This document shows positions 6,831-14,021 of a DNA stretch of 29,128 nt, one piece after another; within the stretch, counting starts at the first letter, position 1; each line of letters starts with the position of its first letter. This DNA comes from a virus. The translations under genes were made by a program, and so were the position numbers. The notes under the pieces are model-generated. The model did not search any database and was not told the DNA's origin. It worked only from the letters and a program-made list of their open reading frames with translations. The DNA is taken from the IMG/VR virus record IMGVR_UViG_3300020536_000393, positions 1 through 29,128 of that record. One strand, 5' to 3'.

Positions 6831-8504
6831 TTGAATTCAAAATTGACAATAGTTACTGGTTTATGGGATATAAAACGAAACGAACTTACAGAAGGTTGGG
6901 CAAGATCTTATGATCATTATTTAGAAAAATTTTCACAACTACTAGAGGTAGATTGTAATATGATTATATTCGGTGATGGTGAATTAGAAAAATTTGTTTT
7001 TTCCAAACGAAGTCCTGAAAACACACAATTTATCGTTAGAAATCTATCATGGTTTAAGGGTGAATTTTACGATAAGATCCAAGAAATTAGAACAAACCCA
7101 AATTGGTATAATTTATCCGGTTGGTTAAAAGATTCAACACAGGCAAAACTCGAAATGTATAATCCTCTTGTAATGTCAAAAATGTTTTTATTACATGATG
7201 CGGTTATATTAGACAAATTTAATTCTCAAAAATTATTTTGGTTAGACGCTGGAATTGCAAACACCGTAAATATGGGTTATTTCACTCACGATAAAGTTTT
7301 AGATAAAATAGAAAATTTATTTAATCGTTTTACTTTCATCGCATTCCCATATGATGCCGACAGAGAAATTCATGGTTTTGATATTGATTCGATGACCGAG
7401 ATTGTTGGTCAAAGAGTAAATAAAGTATGTAGGGGTGGTTTTTTTGGTGGTTCTAAAATGATGATTAGAGAAATGAATACTTTGTATTACGATCTAATGA
7501 GAACCACATTAAATAACGGTTTAATGGGAACGGAAGAAAGTTTATTTTCTATTATGACATATACCAACCCAACTAACATTGATTATGTAGAAATAGAATC
7601 GAATGGACTACTTTACAAATTTTTTGAGGATGTAAAAAATGATTCTGTCATTATTAAAAGTTTTAGAAAAAATGAACCTATTGTCGTTAATAAAAATGGG
7701 GATGTTGGATTATATGTTATAACGTTCAATAGTCCAAAACAATTTGAAACTCTAATAAAATCTATGTTGGGATATGACATAAACTTCATTTATAAAACTA
7801 AAAAATTTCTACTGAATAATTCAACGGATCTGACGACAACTCCCGAATATGAAAGATTGTGTGAGCAATATGGATTTGAGCACATTAAAAAAGACAATAT
7901 AGGAATTTGTGGTGGAAGACAATTCGTCGCTGAACATTTTGCAAATACCGATTTACAATATATGTGGTGGTCAGAGGACGATATGTTTTTTCAAAACAAA
8001 CCATACGAAACTTGTAGAAATGGGTTTAATAGATATACACCAAATTTATTTGATAAATGTGTTGAAATAATGAATAAGGAGAATTTCGAATTTCTTAAAA
8101 TAAATTATAGTGAATTTTATGGTGACAATGGGACTTGTTGGCCTTGGTATAATTTACCACAAGAAAAAAGAGTAGAGTTTTTTCCCGAAAAACCAAATTT
8201 ACCTGTTAGTGGTTTAGATCCAGAGGCTCCAAAAACAAAATTTAATAATATTAAATCTCATTTAGGATTGCCATATGTTGATGGGGAAATTTATTACTGT
8301 AATTGGACTCACATTATAAGTCAAGAAGGTAATAAAAAAATGTTTTTGGATACAAAGTGGAGTTACCCTTTTGAAAATACATGGATGAGTCATCATTACC
8401 AACTAACAAAGATAAATCAACTAAGGGGAGGATTATTATTACTAACTCCAATTGAACATGATAGGTTCGATCATTACCCCAAAGAATTAAGGAAAGAATG
8501 TTAA
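6831..8504 (+). CDS. Two-domain protein: HtrL/YibB-like plus glycosyltransferase
   Basis: The protein is 557 residues. Residues about 5-265 match the HtrL/YibB family: TIVTGLWDIKR, then GW near 22, MIIFGD, WYNLSGWL, YNPLVMSKMFLL and FWLDAGI. Residues about 292-557 form a second GT-A-like domain beginning GLYVITFNSPKQFETLI, with ICGGRQF and an acidic WWSEDDM (EDDM at 382-385) that fits a DxD-type metal site. The start is a TTG at 6831 with GAGG just upstream; a second in-frame TTG at 6843 would give MTIVTG. No ATG exists between the upstream stop (6801-6803) and 6843. It closes the cassette 27 bases after the carbamoyltransferase. The sugar and acceptor are unknown; HtrL domains occur in bacterial surface-glycan clusters. 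Confidence 0.75.
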   Translation: MNSKLTIVTGLWDIKRNELTEGWARSYDHYLEKFSQLLEVDCNMIIFGDGELEKFVFSKRSPENTQFIVRNLSWFKGEFYDKIQEIRTNPNWYNLSGWLKDSTQAKLEMYNPLVMSKMFLLHDAVILDKFNSQKLFWLDAGIANTVNMGYFTHDKVLDKIENLFNRFTFIAFPYDADREIHGFDIDSMTEIVGQRVNKVCRGGFFGGSKMMIREMNTLYYDLMRTTLNNGLMGTEESLFSIMTYTNPTNIDYVEIESNGLLYKFFEDVKNDSVIIKSFRKNEPIVVNKNGDVGLYVITFNSPKQFETLIKSMLGYDINFIYKTKKFLLNNSTDLTTTPEYERLCEQYGFEHIKKDNIGICGGRQFVAEHFANTDLQYMWWSEDDMFFQNKPYETCRNGFNRYTPNLFDKCVEIMNKENFEFLKINYSEFYGDNGTCWPWYNLPQEKRVEFFPEKPNLPVSGLDPEAPKTKFNNIKSHLGLPYVDGEIYYCNWTHIISQEGNKKMFLDTKWSYPFENTWMSHHYQLTKINQLRGGLLLLTPIEHDRFDHYPKELRKEC

Positions 8505-8548
8505 TTTAGTATTTTATCACTTTTATTATATGAATAATTTAAATAAAA

Positions 8549-8556
8549 GTATTTAT
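8549..8556 (+). promoter_or_regulatory. TATTTAT element upstream of tail-tract paralogue 1
   Basis: GTATTTAT ends 14 bases before the ATG at 8571. The bases that follow (ATGTAAAAGATTTA) are nearly the same as those after the copy at 9071-9078. Confidence 0.6.
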
Positions 8557-8570
8557 ATGTAAAAGATTTA

Positions 8571-9071
8571 ATGGAGTGGTTCATAAAGAAAAATTCAACA
8601 TTACCCGTATTAAAAATTAACGTCATAAAAGACGGTAGAAGTGATTACGATAGAACGATGAGGTATCTAAATGAAACCGACATATTCTTTTCGATGGTTG
8701 ATACTCAAACTGGAATCCCAAGAATTTCAAGCAGACCTGCAGGTTTAATGAAAAAAGAGCAACTTAGCACAAGTGCCGAAACGGAATATTATGTTTATTA
8801 TCAATTCACGCCTTTTGACACAAAAAAAGTTGCAAGATATAAAGGTCAATTTTTATTCAGAAACGATACAGGTATAATGACGTTACCTTTGAATCAAGAT
8901 ATATTTATAAACGTTACGGAAAGTTTTATAATAGATGATGTGGAATTTCAATCTTGTTATGTTGTGGACTTTCCTTGTTGTATTGGGGGTTCGTTACCCT
9001 TTCCTCCGTTTCCAGTTACCACAACAACTACAACAATAATATACACCACCACAACAACCACTACTATCTAG
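8571..9071 (+). CDS. Virion-type beta domain with poly-Thr tail, paralogue 1
   Basis: This 166-residue protein is of unknown family. It is a clear tandem paralogue of the next gene: both start MEWFI or MEFTI, then NSTLP, share FFSMVDT, YYVYY-x-FT, DT-x-KV, RY-x-GQFLF and end the head with C-Y and CC. The head (1-140) looks like an Ig-like or baseplate-type beta domain. Residues 150-166 are almost pure threonine in two runs of six and seven, split by IIY. Such tracts resemble mucin acceptor regions, and a GT60-type enzyme lies 3.3 kb upstream. It has its own TATTTAT element. Role inferred: decoration or appendage protein of the virion. Confidence 0.65.
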   Translation: MEWFIKKNSTLPVLKINVIKDGRSDYDRTMRYLNETDIFFSMVDTQTGIPRISSRPAGLMKKEQLSTSAETEYYVYYQFTPFDTKKVARYKGQFLFRNDTGIMTLPLNQDIFINVTESFIIDDVEFQSCYVVDFPCCIGGSLPFPPFPVTTTTTTIIYTTTTTTTI

Positions 9072-9078
9072 TATTTAT
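9071..9078 (+). promoter_or_regulatory. TATTTAT element upstream of tail-tract paralogue 2
   Basis: GTATTTAT begins on the last base of the previous stop codon and ends 13 bases before the ATG at 9092. It was apparently copied together with the gene, since the leaders of both paralogues are nearly identical. Confidence 0.6.
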
Positions 9079-9091
9079 AGTAAAAGATTAA

Positions 9092-9613
9092 ATGGAATTT
9101 ACAATAGCCCAAAATTCTACCTTACCTCTTCTTAAATTACAAGTTGTGAAAGATGGTATTCAGAACTATGACTCTATGATGGAGTTCATAGAAAGGTCTT
9201 CCATTTTCTTTTCTATGGTTGATACCACAAATGGTTTATTCAAAGTATATACCAAAACCGCAAGTTTTGTGGAAAAATTAGGTATGGACCCTAACTCAAC
9301 ACCAGAGTATTATGTGTATTATAGATTCACTCAACAAGACACTAGTAAAGTTGGAAGGTATGAGGGTCAATTTTTATTTATAAATGAAACAGGAACTTTA
9401 ATCTTACCAATAAGAGAACCACTTTATATAAATATTGTTGAAAGTTATATTGCAAATGATTTAACATATAACGATTGTTATATTTTACAATACAATTGTT
9501 GTGTTACCCCATTTCCAACACCAACACCAAGTCCGACTAGAGATTTTATTTTGTCAATGACACCAACCCCAACCCCAACAAACACACCAACACCAACTCA
9601 AAGTCCTGTATAA
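9092..9613 (+). CDS. Virion-type beta domain with Thr-Pro tail, paralogue 2
   Basis: This 173-residue tandem copy of the previous gene has a shared head: MEFTIAQNSTLPLLKLQVVK, FFSMVDTTNG, YYVYYRFTQQDTSKVGRYEG and a YNCC ending. The tail (about 142-173) differs: it is a Thr-Pro-Ser array with TPTPSPT and TPTPTPTNTPTPT, interrupted by RDFILSM. So the same head carries a different low-complexity tail, and that tail resembles the one at 3576-3920. This suggests tails are exchanged between structural genes. No hairpin terminator follows, only a T run. Function unknown; a surface-exposed virion protein is likely. Confidence 0.65.
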   Translation: MEFTIAQNSTLPLLKLQVVKDGIQNYDSMMEFIERSSIFFSMVDTTNGLFKVYTKTASFVEKLGMDPNSTPEYYVYYRFTQQDTSKVGRYEGQFLFINETGTLILPIREPLYINIVESYIANDLTYNDCYILQYNCCVTPFPTPTPSPTRDFILSMTPTPTPTNTPTPTQSPV

Positions 9614-9631
9614 TTTTTTTGTAACTACGAA

Positions 9632-9660
9632 TTGACAAGAGTAATTTTCACTCCTATATT
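9632..9660 (+). promoter_or_regulatory. Sigma70-like promoter of the DNA polymerase gene
   Basis: TTGACA (9632-9637) and TATATT (9655-9660) are separated by 17 bases, the standard spacing for a housekeeping-sigma promoter. The -10 continues as TATATTTAT, so the late-type element may be embedded here too. It predicts a leader of roughly 50 bases before the ATG at 9720. Confidence 0.6.
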
Positions 9661-9668
9661 TATTTACG

Positions 9669-9686
9669 AAGGTAAATGTCGACCTT
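9669..9686 (+). promoter_or_regulatory. Leader hairpin of the polymerase mRNA, possible autogenous operator
   Basis: AAGGT (9669-9673) pairs with ACCTT (9682-9686) over an eight-base loop, AAATGTCG. In T4 the polymerase represses its own mRNA through a short hairpin with an eight-base loop. The geometry here is alike, but the hairpin is 33 bases from the start codon and the loop sequence does not match the T4 loop as I recall it, so function is conjecture. Confidence 0.3.
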
Positions 9687-9719
9687 ATTCGGCAGCTAAT
9701 ACACCAAAAGTAAATAACC

Positions 9720-12536
9720 ATGATATCACAAGAAGAAATAGAACAATTTCTTCAGGGAAATGATCCTGAAGAATTCATCGTATCGGTAGAATACGATTAC
9801 TTATCCGACAAAATTTTCAAAATAAAGGAAGTTCCTGGTAAGGGAAAACAAATCCAAAAAGATACGTTAATATCTTTTGCATGGGTTGGGGATCTACGAA
9901 ATCTCAACTTTTATTCAAAATCAAAAGCATTACAAAAAGAAGCCATGACAAAACATGGTATCATTATAGAAAAACTACGAACTGACAAAAACGAGCGTTT
10001 AGAGAATGGTTTAACCTTTCTTGTTAAATCCATGAAAGGTTATAGAAACCTTATTCAGTTTTTTAGAGAAGGTGGTGTTGATCCTTGGGGTGAAAATGTA
10101 AGAGACCTCATCATGGTATTACCTCCCGTTGAGCAATACCTTATCTCAAAAGAAAAACGACTATTCAAAGGATTCGAGGAATACAACGACATCACAAGAA
10201 TGGTATTTGACCTTGAGACCACATCTTTAGAACCTAAAGATGGGAGAATCTTCATGATCGGAATCAAAACAAACAGAGGGTTTAGAAAAGTTATTGAGTG
10301 CACTAACGAAGATGAAGAAAGACGTGGTATTACTGAGTTCTTTAGAATAATAGAAGAACAAAAACCTTCAATTCTTTCAGGATACAACTCATTCAACTTT
10401 GACTGGTATTGGATTTATGAAAGATGTAAAATCTTGAATCTTGATATTAAAAGAGTTGCAAAATCTCTAAACCCTGAGAAATCTATTTCACAAAAAGAGT
10501 CCATGTTGAAACTTGCAAACGAGGTTGAGAAATTCACTCAAACTCAAATGTGGGGTTATAACATTATTGATATTCTACATTCTGTTAGAAGAGCCCAAGC
10601 AATCAACTCAAACATCAAAGAAGCTGGTTTGAAGTATATCACCAAATATATTGAAGCTGAAGCTCCTGATCGTGTTTATGTTGACCATGATAAGATTGGA
10701 TCGATGTATCGTGAAAAAGAAGAGTATTGGTTGAATATCGAAAATGGTAAATATAAGAAAGTAGGTGTAGACCCAAAGATTGATGAGGTTTGTGGTAGAC
10801 ACTCAAATGTTTACATTAAAACAACGGGGGACGACATTATTGAGCGTTATCTTGACGATGACCTTGAAGAAACTCTATTGGTTGATGAAGAATTCAATCA
10901 GGGATCATTTTTGTTGGCATCACTTCTTCCAACAACATATGAAAGAGTTTCAACGATGGGAACGGCAACATTATGGAAAATGTTGATGTTAGCTTGGTCA
11001 TATAAACATGGACTTGCAATTCCCGCTAAGAACGACAAAGGGAATTTCGTAGGAGGACTTTCTCGTCTTATTCGAACAGGTTACTCGAAGAACGTATTAA
11101 AACTTGACTATTCGTCTCTATATCCATCTATTCAGTTGGTTCACGATGTATTCCCCGAGTGTGATGTTACAGGTGCGATGAAAGGTTTATTATCATACTT
11201 CCGTAACACTCGTATCAAATACAAACAACTTGCTGAGGAATATGCGTCAATAGACAAAAAGAAATCAACTTCTTATGACCGTAAACAATTACCAATTAAG
11301 ATCTTCATCAACTCGATGTTCGGTGCCTTGTCAGCCCCACAAGTATTTCATTGGGGTGATATGGATAAAGGGGAAATGATTACTTGCACAGGTCGTCAAT
11401 ATCTTCGTATGATGATTCACTTCTTTATGGATCGTGGTTATACACCCCTTGTAATGGACACGGACGGTATTAACTTCTCGGTTCCTGAAGGTGTGGAAGA
11501 AAGACGATATGTTGGTAAAGGTCTAAACTGGAAAGTAAAAGAAGGTAAAGAGTATGTTGGTGAGGAAGCAGATGTAATGGAGTTTAATGATCTTGCGATG
11601 AGAGGTGAGATGGCACTTGATACTGATGGACAATGGCCAGCTTGTATAAACTTGGCTCGAAAAAACTACGCACTTATTACCGCCAAAGGTAAAATCAAAC
11701 TTACAGGAAACTCAATTAAGTCTAAGAAAATGCCAATCTATATTGAGAAGTTCTTAGATACGGGAATCAAACTTTTACTTGACGGTAAAGGACAAGAGTT
11801 TGTTGAGTGGTATTATGAATACATACAACAGATATTTGATTTACAAATTCCTTTAATGGACATTGCAAACAAAGCTAAAGTAAAACAAAGTATTGACGAC
11901 TATGTTATTCGTAGTAAACAAACTACAGAGGCTGGAAGTCTAATGTCTCGTCAAGCACATATGGAACTTGCAATTAAAGAAGGTCTTAATGTAAATCTTG
12001 GTGATGTAATCTTCTATGTAAATAACGGAACTAAGGCTTCACACGGCGATGTTCAAAAAGTTAATAAACCAAAGAAGGGTTGGTCACAAGAACATATTGA
12101 CACTTACGGTGGACCTATTCCTGAAAACTTAGAGTCAATAATACAACTTAATTGTTATCGTATTGACCCGTTAGATCTTGAAAGTAACCCAACTATGAAA
12201 GGTCAATACAATATCCAACGAGCAATTGCAACATTTAATAAGCGAGTTGAACCATTACTTGTTGTATTCAAACAAGAAGTGAGAAACGGATTGTTAGTAA
12301 AAAACCCGGAAGATAGACCTTTTTTCACAAAAGAACAATGTGAATTAATTAATGGTCAACCGTTCGAGGAAGAAGATCAAGATAAACTTGAGGATGTAAT
12401 GGAAATTTCTGAAGAAGAAATGTCTTTTTGGAATAGAGTCAACATTAGTCCATATCACATGTATAAAAATGCGGATGAATATATGTTCAGATATCTACCA
12501 AAAGATGATTTATTCTCCTTTGAGTCCGTCACTTGA
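9720..12536 (+). CDS. 43: Family B DNA polymerase (T4 gp43-like)
   Basis: This 938-residue replicative polymerase is somewhat longer than T4 gp43 (about 900). The 3'-5' exonuclease is intact: Exo I FDLETT (D164, E166), Exo II GYNSFNFDWYWI, and an Exo III-like Y-x3-D at Y377-D381 (RYLDDD). Polymerase motif A is DYSSLYPSI (D463), motif B is KIFINSMFGAL (527-537) and motif C is MDTDGI (D580, D582). Both active sites therefore appear complete. The C-terminus (DDLFSFESVT) vaguely resembles a clamp-binding tail but is not convincing. It stands alone on the plus strand with its own sigma70-like promoter, unlike the structural genes. Its last 27 bases overlap the convergent gene 12510-12857. Confidence 0.97.
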   Translation: MISQEEIEQFLQGNDPEEFIVSVEYDYLSDKIFKIKEVPGKGKQIQKDTLISFAWVGDLRNLNFYSKSKALQKEAMTKHGIIIEKLRTDKNERLENGLTFLVKSMKGYRNLIQFFREGGVDPWGENVRDLIMVLPPVEQYLISKEKRLFKGFEEYNDITRMVFDLETTSLEPKDGRIFMIGIKTNRGFRKVIECTNEDEERRGITEFFRIIEEQKPSILSGYNSFNFDWYWIYERCKILNLDIKRVAKSLNPEKSISQKESMLKLANEVEKFTQTQMWGYNIIDILHSVRRAQAINSNIKEAGLKYITKYIEAEAPDRVYVDHDKIGSMYREKEEYWLNIENGKYKKVGVDPKIDEVCGRHSNVYIKTTGDDIIERYLDDDLEETLLVDEEFNQGSFLLASLLPTTYERVSTMGTATLWKMLMLAWSYKHGLAIPAKNDKGNFVGGLSRLIRTGYSKNVLKLDYSSLYPSIQLVHDVFPECDVTGAMKGLLSYFRNTRIKYKQLAEEYASIDKKKSTSYDRKQLPIKIFINSMFGALSAPQVFHWGDMDKGEMITCTGRQYLRMMIHFFMDRGYTPLVMDTDGINFSVPEGVEERRYVGKGLNWKVKEGKEYVGEEADVMEFNDLAMRGEMALDTDGQWPACINLARKNYALITAKGKIKLTGNSIKSKKMPIYIEKFLDTGIKLLLDGKGQEFVEWYYEYIQQIFDLQIPLMDIANKAKVKQSIDDYVIRSKQTTEAGSLMSRQAHMELAIKEGLNVNLGDVIFYVNNGTKASHGDVQKVNKPKKGWSQEHIDTYGGPIPENLESIIQLNCYRIDPLDLESNPTMKGQYNIQRAIATFNKRVEPLLVVFKQEVRNGLLVKNPEDRPFFTKEQCELINGQPFEEEDQDKLEDVMEISEEEMSFWNRVNISPYHMYKNADEYMFRYLPKDDLFSFESVT

Positions 12537-12857
12537 TAAGATATACCAAATACCATTAACGTTTTGAAACTCAACACATGATCCTTTTCCAAGTTCCAAT
12601 TCGTCCCATTCATCATCAATCCTTCCCATGTCAGGAGTTATTTTACAATTGGTCAAAGCTTTTATTGTGATTTTCTCTGTGGTTGTAGAGTCAAGTTTAA
12701 TTTTCGCACTTTCAGTATCTCTGACTATAATTAAGTTTTCACCTAAAGTAGAATAGAATGATTCGCTTAATATGACATTTTCGAAAGTGTCTAAGTTTAA
12801 AGACCTTGACCCACGAAATATGGTTTTTCTTGTTGGGTTGTTTTTTATAATCGGCAT
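12510..12857 (-). CDS. Small probable structural protein
   Basis: This is a 115-residue protein. The C-terminal GIWYILSSDGLK motif resembles the end of many phage fibre or head-decoration proteins, where a compact beta domain ends in a W-Y-I-x-SSDG strand. The middle (ENLIIVRDTESAKIKLDS, TEKITIKAL) looks beta-rich. It follows the gp13-like gene after five bases, so the two share a transcript. Its 3' end overlaps the polymerase 3' end by 27 bases on the opposite strand. No promoter element of its own is seen. Exact role unknown. Confidence 0.6.
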   Translation of the reverse strand: MPIIKNNPTRKTIFRGSRSLNLDTFENVILSESFYSTLGENLIIVRDTESAKIKLDSTTTEKITIKALTNCKITPDMGRIDDEWDELELGKGSCVEFQNVNGIWYILSSDGLKGE

Positions 12858-12862
12858 AGTAA

Positions 12863-13987
12863 TTATATTACATAAATTTGTCGAGGCATTGCTCTAAACT
12901 TAAGTTGTTTGTTAAGATTTTCGGCCAATAATGCTTCTCTTTCCATTATTTTTTCTGGTCTTAATCGTGTTAGACGACCATCAGCACCTATAAGTTCTTC
13001 AATAAGTTTTGTTTTTTCGTCTTTACCTTCTGTTGCCAAACTTTGCCATTCCATAGTTAAATCACCATCAGGAGTTTTTAGACTTCCACTAAATTTACCT
13101 CTAACTTTAGAAAGTGTTTCTTTACAGTATGCGACAAACCATCTTCTTACCCAAACTTGTGCTGGATTATTTAATTTATACCAACTTAATTTGTTGTATG
13201 GAACATCAGAAGGTAACAAAATAATATCAGGGTTATCGGCTAAACACTTGTCTCTATCACCTTGTGTGGTATCATAATACCAATACCAAACTTTACCTTG
13301 CATTAACTCAGAATTACCAAAGTCAAATTTACCACCAGGTGTGTTCAACAAGTGTAATGCTTTTTTTCCGCCAGGTAATGCTGTTATATAATAAGTTAAA
13401 TCTCCGGCAATAATTCTTTTTTGAATGTTTATTTCTTGCATTCTAAGTAACATATCAAATGCCGGCATCAAAAAGTAACTACCCGACATATTTCCTATTT
13501 GAGCATATCCTGCGGGTCCTGATATACCACCACCTGCAATTCCACCAAACGCCCATGGGTCAAATAATAGATTATTCAGTGTTGGCGGTGTAAACCACAA
13601 AACTTCATTTACTTCTCTTCCTGCAGGAATTTCGTAAATCTGTTGGTTAGGAACTAATTGGACATAATCTTTTTTTATTTCCCAATCACCACCTGCTTGT
13701 AGTCCGACAATTTTTGAATATGCGTATGTGTATCTTGTTTCGAAATCCAAACTTTTAGTAATAAAAGCCCTTGATAAAGATTGAGTGTCTAAATTTAGAT
13801 TATATAAAGATGTCCATTGTGATTCTGTAAGCCAATCTTGAACATATTGTGAATAATCGTCTATTGAGTATTCTAACAATGTGTCCATCATTTCGTCCTC
13901 TAATTCTACGGATCTAAGTGGAGCACCTAAAAGGTGTCTGACTTTTTGATAAAATTCACTTCTTTCTGGTTCGTTGATTATTGCCAT
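12863..13987 (-). CDS. 13: Neck protein, gp13-like
   Basis: The protein is 374 residues. The N-terminal stretch YQKVRHLLGAPLRSVELEDE, with a following acidic helix (MDTLLEYSIDDYSQYV), resembles the start of T4-type gp13 neck proteins, which join the portal to the tail. A NQQIYEIPAGREVNEVLWF segment fits the beta part of that family, and a Gly-rich loop (GGIAGGGISG) follows. T4 gp13 is shorter (about 310). Its gp14 and gp15 counterparts are encoded 5 kb away on the other strand, so the neck genes are split. A TATTTAT element lies 14 bases upstream of the ATG. The assignment is by pattern and context; another neck or head-completion protein is possible. Confidence 0.5.
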   Translation of the reverse strand: MAIINEPERSEFYQKVRHLLGAPLRSVELEDEMMDTLLEYSIDDYSQYVQDWLTESQWTSLYNLNLDTQSLSRAFITKSLDFETRYTYAYSKIVGLQAGGDWEIKKDYVQLVPNQQIYEIPAGREVNEVLWFTPPTLNNLLFDPWAFGGIAGGGISGPAGYAQIGNMSGSYFLMPAFDMLLRMQEINIQKRIIAGDLTYYITALPGGKKALHLLNTPGGKFDFGNSELMQGKVWYWYYDTTQGDRDKCLADNPDIILLPSDVPYNKLSWYKLNNPAQVWVRRWFVAYCKETLSKVRGKFSGSLKTPDGDLTMEWQSLATEGKDEKTKLIEELIGADGRLTRLRPEKIMEREALLAENLNKQLKFRAMPRQIYVI

Positions 13988-14001
13988 GAGATATTTTATT
14001 T

Positions 14002-14009
14002 ATAAATAT
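14002..14009 (-). promoter_or_regulatory. TATTTAT element upstream of the gp13-like gene
   Basis: The minus strand reads ATATTTATAAATAAAATA and then TCTC and ATG; the element ends 14 bases before the start. It fills the 34-base gap after the fusion gene. Confidence 0.55.
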
Positions 14010-14021
14010 CTTAAAAAACTA

